A stretch of DNA of 56,934 nt, from positions 1 to 56,934 of the forward strand of contig CAJKBQ010000019.1 in assembly GCA_905198155.1 (NCBI GenBank), written 5' to 3'. Origin of the DNA: an uncultured Eubacteriales bacterium. Its GTDB lineage: Bacteria; Bacillota; Clostridia; Oscillospirales; Acutalibacteraceae. The position numbers and the translations under genes were made by a program. Position 1 is the first letter of the stretch. The number at the start of each line of letters is the position of its first letter. The notes under the pieces were generated by a model. It was not told the DNA's origin. It saw only the letters and a list, made by a program, of their open reading frames with translations, and ran no database searches. This document shows positions 49,959 to 56,934 of this stretch, piece after piece.

Positions 49959-51863
49959 ATGAATACCAGAAGCGAAATCGCCCGCTACGCGCAGCGCACC
50001 TGCATCGCCGCGCTGGAACAGGCCGCCGCGCGCCGGGTGTCCGGTGCCGTGCCGGAGGTAATCGACCACGTCGGCTATGGACCGACCATGCTGGAGGAGG
50101 CACTGCGACCGTTTTGGGGGCTGGCGCCGCTGATGCGGGACGGCGTTGATTTGCGGATGCAGGTCGGCGGGCATTCAGTCCCGGTCGGGGAATGGCTGCG
50201 CGGCGTGTTAATCGATGGGGTGACGCCCGGTACGCCCGGTTACTGGGACGCCCGGCGCGACGCGGCGGGCGCGTTTATGCTCGATTTCCAGAACATCACC
50301 GAGGTCGCCGGGCTGATGGTCGGGATGTATTTTGCGCCGCAGCAGACGTGGGTGCTGCTGACGCCGGACGAGCAGCGCCGCGCGGCGGATTGGATCTACG
50401 GCGCGTGCCGCCCGCTGTGCGCGCACATTGCCGGGAACAACCACATTTGGTTCCCGCTGCTGTGCCTGCTGGTGTTGCAGCGGTTTGGGTACACGTTCCC
50501 CGAAACGGACGCCTGGCTGGCCGAAGGGCTGGCCAAGCTGGACGAAATGTACATTTCCAATGGCTGGTACGCCGACGGCGACTTCGGCCGGTTCGACTAC
50601 TACGAGGCATGGTCGATGCACACCTACCCGCTGCTGTGGTGCCTGATCGCGGACGAATCAACGCCCGGATACGCGGCGCGGCGGGCAGTGTACCTGCATC
50701 GGACAGAGCGGTTTTTGCAGGACTATGTCTGCTTTTTTGATGTGCACGGCGCGCACGTCCCGTTCGGCCGGTCGCTGGCGTACCGCTTTGCGGCGAGCTG
50801 CGTGTTCCCGCTGGCGGTGCTGGCGGGCGCGGAGATTGACCCCGCGCTGGCGAAAACCGTGACGGTGCGCAATATTTCGTACTTTGCCGACCGCGTGCAG
50901 TGCCGCACGCCCAACCTGCTGCCGCCGGGCTATTTGTACGAAGCACCCGCGCTGGTCGAAAATTACACCTCCGACGGCGGCGCGTATTGGTGCGCAAAAA
51001 CCTTCCTTTGCCTGCTGATGGACGAATCGCATCCGTTTTGGGCGTCGGAGTCGGTACCGCACCCGGCGGACGGCGCGCCGTACGAACTGCGCCCGGCTGA
51101 CCCGCGGATTCATCTGACCGTGACCGGCGACGCGGCGCACGGCGTCACGCTGCTGAACAATGTGTGCCAATATTACCAAAACGGCCGGTACTGCAACCCG
51201 TTCAACGACATGGCGGGGTATTACTGCAAATTTGCGTACAATTCGCTGGCCGGATTCGCGCTCAGCACGCGCGACTGCACCGCGTGCGACAATATGATTT
51301 CGCTCACGACGCCGGATGAATCCATGCATTCGCACCGCTGGGGCTTCACCGATCTGGGCGAGGCGGACGGCTGGATGGCGTCGGTGCACACGCCGTTCGG
51401 CAACGATCCCGCGACCGTGATCCACACCTGGATGCGCCCGCTGCACGGCAGCGTCCATGTGCGCGTGCATCGGATCGCGCTGCGCCAGCCGTACCGGGTG
51501 ACGGAGGGCGGCTATTCCGTCCCGATGCGGGACGACCGGCGGACATCCGGCGGGGACGACCGGTTATATTTTGTGGCCGCGCACGGGCTGTACAGCCGCA
51601 TCTCCGCCGCCGCGACGTTCCCGCTGCAATGCATGATGACCGGCGCGCAGCCCGGAATGCACCTCCTCGCGCCGCGCGCGGTGATCCCGGCGTACGGCAG
51701 CGCAGTGTTGACGCCGGGCGTGTATTGGGCGGCCGTGGTGTGCGGCGTGTCGGAGGACAGCGCGGAAACATTGCCGATCGTCCGGATTGCCGACGGCGCA
51801 GTGACGGTGGACGGCACGGATGTGCGGCTGGATTGCGCGCGGATGGAGGCAAATTTGCGATGA
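49959..51863 (+). CDS. DUF2264-family protein, probable glycan-active enzyme
   Basis: 634 residues, start MNTRSEIARYAQRTC nine bases after AAAGGAG. The block EEALRPFWGLAPLM, IAGNNHIWFPLL, SNGWYADGDFGRFDYYEAWSMHTYPLLW, RTERFLQDYVCFFD and HVPFGRSLAYRFAA is characteristic of DUF2264 (PF10022), a helical toroid domain. Relatives are placed among carbohydrate-active enzymes (I recall GH154, unverified). The aspartates and tyrosines of the YADGDFGRFDYY block are candidates for the active site. No signal peptide, so it would act on imported oligosaccharides. Its stop overlaps the next start. Confidence 0.8.
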   Translation: MNTRSEIARYAQRTCIAALEQAAARRVSGAVPEVIDHVGYGPTMLEEALRPFWGLAPLMRDGVDLRMQVGGHSVPVGEWLRGVLIDGVTPGTPGYWDARRDAAGAFMLDFQNITEVAGLMVGMYFAPQQTWVLLTPDEQRRAADWIYGACRPLCAHIAGNNHIWFPLLCLLVLQRFGYTFPETDAWLAEGLAKLDEMYISNGWYADGDFGRFDYYEAWSMHTYPLLWCLIADESTPGYAARRAVYLHRTERFLQDYVCFFDVHGAHVPFGRSLAYRFAASCVFPLAVLAGAEIDPALAKTVTVRNISYFADRVQCRTPNLLPPGYLYEAPALVENYTSDGGAYWCAKTFLCLLMDESHPFWASESVPHPADGAPYELRPADPRIHLTVTGDAAHGVTLLNNVCQYYQNGRYCNPFNDMAGYYCKFAYNSLAGFALSTRDCTACDNMISLTTPDESMHSHRWGFTDLGEADGWMASVHTPFGNDPATVIHTWMRPLHGSVHVRVHRIALRQPYRVTEGGYSVPMRDDRRTSGGDDRLYFVAAHGLYSRISAAATFPLQCMMTGAQPGMHLLAPRAVIPAYGSAVLTPGVYWAAVVCGVSEDSAETLPIVRIADGAVTVDGTDVRLDCARMEANLR

Positions 51864-52771
51864 AAACACGAATTTTGACGTTCTCCGGGCGCGGATTGGG
51901 GGGCACGCAGCCGGAGATTCTGCACGCCGTTGCGGAAAAGCTGTCCGACTGCGCCGCGCTGCACCCGGATCTGATCTGCTTCCCGGAGGAAGTGTTGATC
52001 TGCGGCGGCGACAACGGCAATCCCGATTGGGCGGCGCACAATGCGGCGGCGCTGGCCATGTTCCGTGCGCAGGCGGCGCGGCTGCACGCCAATATCGTCT
52101 GCGGGCTGGAGGAACCGGCGGAGCTTCCGGGCAAACGGTACAACACCGCCTATTTCATCGACCGCACCGGCGCGGTAATCGGCCGTTACCGCAAGCGCCA
52201 CCTGACGTACCGCGCGGCTTCGTTTGGTCTGCCAGGGTCAGACCTGGTGGTGGTGGACAGCGACATCGGCCGGGTGGGGCTGATGATCTGCTTTGACCTC
52301 GGCTGGAAAGCGGATTGGGCAGCGCTCGCCGACCTGGGCGCCGATCTGGTGGTGTGGCCGTCGGCATACGACGGCGGATTCGGGCTGAACGCGCTTGCGG
52401 CGGTGCATCAATATTACATCGTGTCGTCCACCTGGCCGTCCGGCAGCCGAATCATCAACCGGTTCGGCACCACGGTCGCGCGCGGGTGCGAGTGGGAATC
52501 GTTCGCGATGGCGGACGTCGATCTGCGCGGCCGAATTTATCACATCGACCGCCAGCGGGAGAAAATCGACCGTATCCGCGCCGCGCTGGGCGACCGGGTG
52601 ACGGTCACGGTGCAGCCGGGCGACAATTTGTTTGAAGTGGCGAGCAACGCACCGGACTGGCCGCCGGATCGAATCGAGTCGGAATTCGGGCTGATGACGT
52701 GTGCGGATTATTACCGTGAAGCCACGGAGCTGAACGACCGGCTGCGCGCCGGAACGGAGGATGCGCGATGA
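51860..52771 (+). CDS. Carbon-nitrogen hydrolase (nitrilase superfamily), second of two
   Basis: 303 residues. Triad Glu in LICFPEEVLICG, Lys in YRKRHLTYR and Cys in GLMICFDLGWKADW. The tail SEFGLMTCADYYREATEL parallels that of the first nitrilase, though the rest is divergent, so the two are not simple duplicates. Four-base overlaps on both sides place it between DUF2264 and the isomerase gene. It may act on amides of amino sugars or uronamides, which is speculation. Confidence 0.85.
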   Translation: MKTRILTFSGRGLGGTQPEILHAVAEKLSDCAALHPDLICFPEEVLICGGDNGNPDWAAHNAAALAMFRAQAARLHANIVCGLEEPAELPGKRYNTAYFIDRTGAVIGRYRKRHLTYRAASFGLPGSDLVVVDSDIGRVGLMICFDLGWKADWAALADLGADLVVWPSAYDGGFGLNALAAVHQYYIVSSTWPSGSRIINRFGTTVARGCEWESFAMADVDLRGRIYHIDRQREKIDRIRAALGDRVTVTVQPGDNLFEVASNAPDWPPDRIESEFGLMTCADYYREATELNDRLRAGTEDAR

Positions 52772-53553
52772 AATTTGCATTTTCAACGCTCGGCTGTCCC
52801 GACTGGACGCTGGATCAGATTGCCGACGCCGCGCAGCGGACGGGGTTTGCGGTGGAGCTGCGGGGCATCGGAGATGCGCTGCGTGCCGATGAGGTTTCCG
52901 CACTTTGGCCGGAACATCGGGCGGCGACGGCGCAGCGGCTGCGTGCATCGGGCGCGGTGCTGTGCGGGATCGACTGCTCTGCCCGGCTGGCGGAACCGGC
53001 TGCGCGGGCGGAAGCATTGACGGAATGTGCGTTCGCGCTGGATGCTGCAGCGGCATTGGGCGCACGATTCATCCGCGTGTTCGGCGACCGGATCGTCGGT
53101 ACGGCAGCTGAATGCACAGCGTATTTGGCGGACGGGCTGCGGGCGGTTTGCGCATCTGCCGCCGGGCGCGGCGTGTCGGTGCTGCTGGAAACGCACGGCG
53201 ATTTTACCGATCCGGTGCTGCTGCGTGCGGTTGCGGTGCAGGTCAATCGGCCGGAATTCGGGCTGATTTGGGATGTGGAGCACACGGACACCGACGATTC
53301 GGCGCGCCGTGCGGCATTTTTGGACGCACTGTATCCATGGATTCGCCATGTCCATCTCAAAGACCGGCGCGGCGGCGCACTGTGCCGCATCGGCGCGGGC
53401 GAAGTCCCGCTGGCGGCAATCTGCCGGGCGCTGACCGACCGCGGATACGACGGCTATTTTGCACTGGAATGGGAAAAACGCTGGCACCCGGAACTGCCGG
53501 AGCCGGACGTGGCGCTGACGGATTTCGCGCGGTTTGCCGCGCAATTGGATTGA
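52768..53553 (+). CDS. Sugar phosphate isomerase/epimerase-like TIM-barrel protein
   Basis: 261 residues, xylose isomerase-like AP_endonuc_2 fold: KFAFSTLGCPDWTL at the start, ELRGI, RFIRVFGD, VSVLLETHGDF (metal Glu), GLIWDVEHT (Asp), HVHLKDRRG (His) and FALEWEKRW (last Glu). The four metal ligands are all in place. It likely isomerises or epimerises a keto sugar, or acts as an inositol dehydratase-like enzyme. Last gene of the operon before the GH43 gene. Confidence 0.88.
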   Translation: MKFAFSTLGCPDWTLDQIADAAQRTGFAVELRGIGDALRADEVSALWPEHRAATAQRLRASGAVLCGIDCSARLAEPAARAEALTECAFALDAAAALGARFIRVFGDRIVGTAAECTAYLADGLRAVCASAAGRGVSVLLETHGDFTDPVLLRAVAVQVNRPEFGLIWDVEHTDTDDSARRAAFLDALYPWIRHVHLKDRRGGALCRIGAGEVPLAAICRALTDRGYDGYFALEWEKRWHPELPEPDVALTDFARFAAQLD

Positions 53554-53578
53554 CTTTTCGGCTGAATTCTGGTATACT
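53550..53578 (+). promoter_or_regulatory. Promoter of the GH43 gene
   Basis: TTGACT (53550-53555), 17-base spacer, TATACT (53573-53578). The -35 starts in the stop codon area of the isomerase gene. Confidence 0.75.
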
Positions 53579-53617
53579 GAACGGAGCAGGATATTTCAGA
53601 AAGGAAGTCTTTCAGCT

Positions 53618-54580
53618 ATGAAGATGCAGCAAAACGGGACGGTGTGGACGGATACCGCCGGCCAGCCGATTCAGGCGCACGGCGGCCAGATCATCGTCGC
53701 GGATGGATATTATTATTGGTACGGCGAAGACCGCCGCGAAAACCGGTATGTGGCGTGCTACCGATCCACGGATTTGGCACAATGGGAATTCCGAAATTAT
53801 GTGCTGACGACCGACAGCCCGACCGCCGCAATCCGGCAGCGGACGGATCTGCGGCTGGTGCGCGATGACGGCGGCAAGGTGAACATCGAGCGGCCGAAGG
53901 TGCTGTACTGCCCGCAAACGGGGCGGTATGTAATGTGGGCGCACTACGAAAACGGGCAAAACTATGACGACGCGCGCGCCTGCATTGCGTCGTGCGACAC
54001 GCCGGACGGCGACTTTGTGTACCACGGGTCGTTCAACCCGTACGGCCATATGTCGCGCGACTGCACGCTGTTCCGCGACGATGACGGCAAGGCGTATTTC
54101 CTGTCTGCTGCGCGCGACAATCTGGATTTGAACATCTATCTGCTGACCGACGATTACCTCAACGTCCGCCGCCACGTCAACACGCTGTGGCAGGGCGAAC
54201 TGCGCGAGGCACCGGCCGTGTTCAAACGCGACGGACGGTACTACATTTTGACCTCGTGGTGTACCGGATGGGCGCCGAACCAGGGCAAATTCGGCGTCGG
54301 CGATTCGATGGACGGGCTGTTCACCGAGCTGCGGGACTTCGGCGACGAGACGACGTTCCGGTCGCAGCCAGCGTTCGTGCTGCCGGTGTCGCACGGCTGC
54401 ACCACCGAGTATCTGTATTTCGCCGACCGCTGGTGCTGGGCACCGAAGGATCTGCCGCCGGCGGAGCGCGACCGCCGGATGATGGAGTTTTACACGCAGT
54501 CGTCGTATGTGGTGCTGCCGATCCGCTTCCGCGGCGGTGCGCCGTATATTGTGTATGAGGCGCAGACGGAGCTGGGGTAA
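53618..54580 (+). CDS. Glycoside hydrolase family 43-like enzyme
   Basis: 320 residues, no signal peptide. Five-bladed propeller features: QAHGGQIIVADGYYYWYGE, NIERPKVLYCPQTGRYVMWAHYE, SRDCTLFRDDDGKAYFLSA (catalytic Asp region), REAPAVFKRDGRYYILTS (catalytic Glu) and PAFVLPVSHG. The ERPKVLY..TGRYVMW and SRD.TLF.DDDG blocks are typical of the exo-beta-1,3-galactanase-like GH43 subfamilies. GAAAGGAAG precedes the ATG. It has its own promoter but follows the catabolic operon closely, so it likely serves the same substrate. Confidence 0.82.
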   Translation: MKMQQNGTVWTDTAGQPIQAHGGQIIVADGYYYWYGEDRRENRYVACYRSTDLAQWEFRNYVLTTDSPTAAIRQRTDLRLVRDDGGKVNIERPKVLYCPQTGRYVMWAHYENGQNYDDARACIASCDTPDGDFVYHGSFNPYGHMSRDCTLFRDDDGKAYFLSAARDNLDLNIYLLTDDYLNVRRHVNTLWQGELREAPAVFKRDGRYYILTSWCTGWAPNQGKFGVGDSMDGLFTELRDFGDETTFRSQPAFVLPVSHGCTTEYLYFADRWCWAPKDLPPAERDRRMMEFYTQSSYVVLPIRFRGGAPYIVYEAQTELG

Positions 54581-54601
54581 TATGCCCGCGCCCGCCCCCA
54601 A

Positions 54602-54658
54602 CAAAAAAATCCGCCCGACCGAGTGTGCAATCCGCACGCCCGGCCGGGCGATTGTTTT
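54602..54658. terminator. Bidirectional terminator between GH43 and GNAT genes
   Basis: CGCCCG and CGGGCG with inner GTGTGC/GCAC pairs form a hairpin flanked by A7 on the left and TTGTTTT on the right, suiting the two converging genes. Confidence 0.75.
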
Positions 54659-54682
54659 GAATTTTACGCAGGCGGGCGGCCG

Positions 54683-55129
54683 TCAAACCGTGCGCGCCAG
54701 CTCCACTTCGTCATCGTCTTCGTTCCCCGTCAGCCGGAACCCCAGCGACTGATACAGCCGGAGCGCGACCGGGTTTTCTTTGTTGCAGGTGAGCGCGACG
54801 CGGTTCGACTCGCCGAACGGTTTTTGGGCGATGTAGTCCAGCACCAGGTGCATCGCTGCCCGCCCGAAGCCTTTGCCCTGCTGGGATTCGTCGATCGTGA
54901 AGTGCCAGATGTCATATTCCGGGATATCGTAGTCGTAAATGACCATCACATACCCGACCATCCGGTCGCCGTCGTAAATTCCGAAGGGTTGGCATTGGTC
55001 GCGGTAAACATACGCCTGCGCCAGGCTGCGGATGGGATTGGAAACGAATTTTTCCTGATCCGCCCGCACTTTGAGGCGGAACGCATCCGTAAAATTGTCT
55101 GCGGTGATTGGCTGTAAGGATGCGGACAT
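54683..55129 (-). CDS. GNAT-family N-acetyltransferase
   Basis: 148 residues, start MSASLQPITADNF nine bases after AAGGAG. The acetyl-CoA motif A is IDESQQGKGFGRAAM (QxxGxG/A), with WHFTIDE before it and NPVALRLYQSLGF after. FGIYDGDRMVGYVMV is the usual central strand pair. It resembles the spermine/spermidine acetyltransferase BltD/PaiA branch, but substrates of GNAT enzymes cannot be read reliably. Confidence 0.88.
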   Translation of the reverse strand: MSASLQPITADNFTDAFRLKVRADQEKFVSNPIRSLAQAYVYRDQCQPFGIYDGDRMVGYVMVIYDYDIPEYDIWHFTIDESQQGKGFGRAAMHLVLDYIAQKPFGESNRVALTCNKENPVALRLYQSLGFRLTGNEDDDEVELARTV

Positions 55130-55218
55130 GGGATGATGCTCCTTTTTCATTTTTGCGTAACCCCGAAACGAAAATCACGGCGAATTTTGACACTTCCGTA
55201 TCAAAACCGCCGTGGCAT

Positions 55219-55296
55219 TGGTCCGAGTGACAAGAGTCGAACTTGCGGCCTCCTGAACCCCATTCAGGCGCGCTACCAAAACTGCGCTACACCCGG
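55219..55296 (-). tRNA. tRNA-Pro (anticodon GGG)
   Basis: Read on the minus strand from 55296: acceptor arm CCGGGTG pairs fully with CACTCGG, D-arm GCGC/GCGC, anticodon stem CCTGA/TCAGG with loop ATGGGGT giving anticodon GGG, T-arm GCAAG-TTCGACT-CTTGT, discriminator A and an encoded CCA end. C1-G72 is typical of bacterial tRNA-Pro. Confidence 0.93.
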
Positions 55297-55317
55297 ATAT
55301 CGAATTAGGCGATATTT

Positions 55318-55345
55318 ATTATACCACATTGTGCGGATTTGTCAA
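55318..55345 (-). promoter_or_regulatory. Promoter of tRNA-Pro
   Basis: TTGACA (55340-55345), 16-base spacer, TATAAT (55318-55323), about 20 bases before the tRNA. Confidence 0.85.
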
Positions 55346-55378
55346 GCCCAATTCGAAAAAAACTTTGGTTTTTGCGCG

Positions 55379-56146
55379 TCAGCGCAGCATCGGCGCCATC
55401 GCGGCGAAGATGCGCGCCGCAATTTCCTGCATTCCGGCGTCCCCGGGGTGCGCGGCGACACCGCTGTGCGCGAATAGGCCAATGGCTTTCATCGCGTCCT
55501 GCTCGCCCAAGTCGCCCAGCTCCACCAGCGGTTCCCCGCGCAGCTGCGCCAATGCCCGAACGGCATCGTCGCCCGGGTGGTGCCAGAACGACGTTGTCCA
55601 AATCACGCGCGCATGGCCGTCCGCGTTGAGGTAATCGATCAGTGCCCGCAGGTTGTCGGTGAATGCGTCGGGGTCAAAGTCAGCCGCCGGGCAGTTTTCG
55701 ATCGCGCGCCACACGATGATGTCCGGCCGGAACGCCCGCGCAGTGTCATACAGCGGCAGCCGCGACCGGCCGTCGGCGTAATGCCCCTCCCATGCCGACA
55801 CCTGCGCAATGCACGCGCACGCGTCGGTGCCGCTGTCGGCGACGCGCTGCATCGTCTGGTGGACGTAGTCTTTGTCCAGGGCGGACGCCGCCATGCCCCA
55901 GTCGTGCGTCCAGCCGATGTCCGGCTTGGGCGCGTGGCGAGTGATGGAATTGCCGACGAACAAAATCCGCACGCCGCTTGTCTGCGGAGTGGGGAACGAC
56001 ACATACTGCGATTCCGGCAGCTGATGCTCCGCTTTGACGGTATTTTTCTCCAATTGACTCATTGATGTGCCCCTTTCCGTGGTGTCACAGCCCGCACTGA
56101 TGCTGAAGAGCAGAATAACGACGAGGATGAGTGATATCTTTTTCAT
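55379..56146 (-). CDS. SGNH-hydrolase-like lipoprotein
   Basis: 255 residues. Signal peptide MKKISLILVVILLFSISAGC with a lipobox Cys at residue 20. The mature part has VRILFVGNSITRHAPKPDIGWTHDWGMAAS: the GNS block I with the Ser nucleophile candidate, then PDIIVWRAIENCPA (block III-like Asn region) and HSGVAAHPGDAGMQEIA, where AHPGDAG matches the DxxHP end block with His as catalytic base. It is likely a surface esterase acting on an acetylated or acylated glycan. It sits 20 bases after the rhamnosidase-like gene and is co-transcribed with it. Confidence 0.78.
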   Translation of the reverse strand: MKKISLILVVILLFSISAGCDTTERGTSMSQLEKNTVKAEHQLPESQYVSFPTPQTSGVRILFVGNSITRHAPKPDIGWTHDWGMAASALDKDYVHQTMQRVADSGTDACACIAQVSAWEGHYADGRSRLPLYDTARAFRPDIIVWRAIENCPAADFDPDAFTDNLRALIDYLNADGHARVIWTTSFWHHPGDDAVRALAQLRGEPLVELGDLGEQDAMKAIGLFAHSGVAAHPGDAGMQEIAARIFAAMAPMLR

Positions 56147-56165
56147 GCGGGAGAACTCCTTTAGC

Positions 56166-56934
56166 TTAAAATGGTTTGGAAATGACATGATGGTTTTCGC
56201 CGCCGTGCAGCGCAATGGCCTGCCCGTACAGGGACAATTCGGCCGTTTTGTCCGCCGGGAGCGTGACGTCCACCGTGACGGCGTCTGCCGACTGCACCCA
56301 GCGAACCGATACCCTGCCGCACGGCAGCGTCATCGCGCCGGACGCGTGATCCAGCGCCGCCGGGATCTGCGGCGCAATTCGCAGGTCGCGGTAGCCGTAC
56401 GAATCCGCAGCCTGTCGGATGCCGAGCAAGCCATCCAGCAAATGCCGCGTCGGCGCGCCGTACATCGGGTGATTCAGCGAGCAGATCAACTGCCAGTATT
56501 CGCCAATCGTAGTCAGTCCATGGTGCATCATATGCGCATAGCTACCGATTTCCGGCGAAGTCATCAGTGCATAGGCGGTGTCGCACGCGCCGTGCCGCAT
56601 CAGGACGTCGATCAGGATTTCCGTTCCCAGGAACCCGGTGTCAAAGTAATGCACCGTTTGGTACCGCTGCACCAAATTCTGCATGGCGTGGCCGTCGTCA
56701 TCCAGCCCGGCCCACACAGCGAACGCGTCCGCCGCCTGTACGCCGCCGCAGAACGATCCGGTCGCGGGGTCGCGATAAGTGCGGATCAGCGCGTCCCGCA
56801 CCACTTTGGCGTATGTGCGGTACATCCGTGCGTCGGACGGGTATCCCAGCCGGTCTGCAATGGCAGTCATCCGGTGGAGCGTGTCGAGGAAGTAGCAGGA
56901 ATTCACATACGGCGCGGGAATCTGCACCGGGTGC
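56166..56934 (-). CDS. GH78-like alpha-L-rhamnosidase, C-terminal part (open at window edge)
   Basis: The last 256 codons of a longer protein; the frame is open at base 56934. The (alpha/alpha)6-barrel part shows GLDDDGHAMQNLVQRY, HYFDTGFLGTEILIDVLMRHG, APTRHLLDGLLGIRQ and GEYWQLICSLNHPMYG, which follow the GH78 C-terminal plan TGFxGTxxLxxxLxxxG...TTxWExW...SxNHxxxG. The usual W(E) pair is GEYW here. A beta-sandwich closes it. It would remove rhamnose from pectin or plant glycosides. It is followed by the SGNH lipoprotein gene. Confidence 0.75.
   Translation of the reverse strand, partial: HPVQIPAPYVNSCYFLDTLHRMTAIADRLGYPSDARMYRTYAKVVRDALIRTYRDPATGSFCGGVQAADAFAVWAGLDDDGHAMQNLVQRYQTVHYFDTGFLGTEILIDVLMRHGACDTAYALMTSPEIGSYAHMMHHGLTTIGEYWQLICSLNHPMYGAPTRHLLDGLLGIRQAADSYGYRDLRIAPQIPAALDHASGAMTLPCGRVSVRWVQSADAVTVDVTLPADKTAELSLYGQAIALHGGENHHVISKPF

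Overview
The window reads as a low-G+C-phylum (Bacillota, class Clostridia, probably Oscillospiraceae/Ruminococcaceae-like) anaerobe with an unusually GC-rich genome. Supporting signs are strong AAGGAGG-type ribosome sites, near-consensus sigma-A promoters with 17-base spacers, a Re-citrate synthase instead of the usual Si enzyme, a ferredoxin-thioredoxin reductase/thioredoxin pair, a YerC/TrpR-type regulator on the his operon, a BofC-like protein and BlaI/M56 regulators. The assignment rests on gene content only; no rRNA is present.

The most informative part is 18.6-22.8 kb. A Rep_3-type initiator, ParA and ParB lie in tandem next to an array of 25 direct iterons (consensus AAAACGACgTTTGGTACG), spaced in steps of about 21-22 bp. 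This is an iteron-controlled replication origin with a partition system, so the molecule is probably a plasmid, megaplasmid or chromid. Directly beside it are core metabolic genes: a complete nine-gene histidine operon with its own TrpR-family repressor, a 2-oxoglutarate synthesis operon, a class A penicillin-binding protein and tRNA-Pro(GGG). That cargo argues for a chromid or second chromosome, or for a plasmid integrated into the chromosome; the window cannot decide between these.

Layout. 0-4.7 kb: end of a large secreted DNRLRE protein, a GH36-like glycosidase, two small unknowns. 4.7-7.9 kb: an AT-richer ABC-2 exporter island. 7.9-10.4 kb: polar amino-acid ABC importer whose promoter resembles the his operator. 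10.7-18.6 kb: hisR-Z-G-D-C-B-H-A-F-IE. 18.7-22.8 kb: parB, parA, rep, iterons. 23-31.8 kb: exonuclease, radical SAM enzyme, MscL, three tandem paralogues, FTR/thioredoxin, ThrE exporter, PBP1. 32-36.5 kb: BofC-like pair, AI-2E family transporter, HAD phosphatase, propeller lipoprotein. 36.9-42.2 kb: Re-citrate synthase, GntR regulator, aconitase, isocitrate dehydrogenase. 42.4-46.7 kb: BlaI repressor, a truncated BlaR1-like M56 peptidase and two membrane-anchored propeller proteins that look like detached BlaR1 C-terminal parts. 46.7-56.9 kb: a catabolic locus with two nitrilases, GntR/LacI regulator, hydroxyacid dehydrogenase, DUF2264 protein, sugar isomerase, GH43, then a GNAT enzyme, tRNA-Pro, an SGNH lipoprotein and the end of a GH78-like rhamnosidase.

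All functions are read from protein motifs and gene order; no database search was possible.
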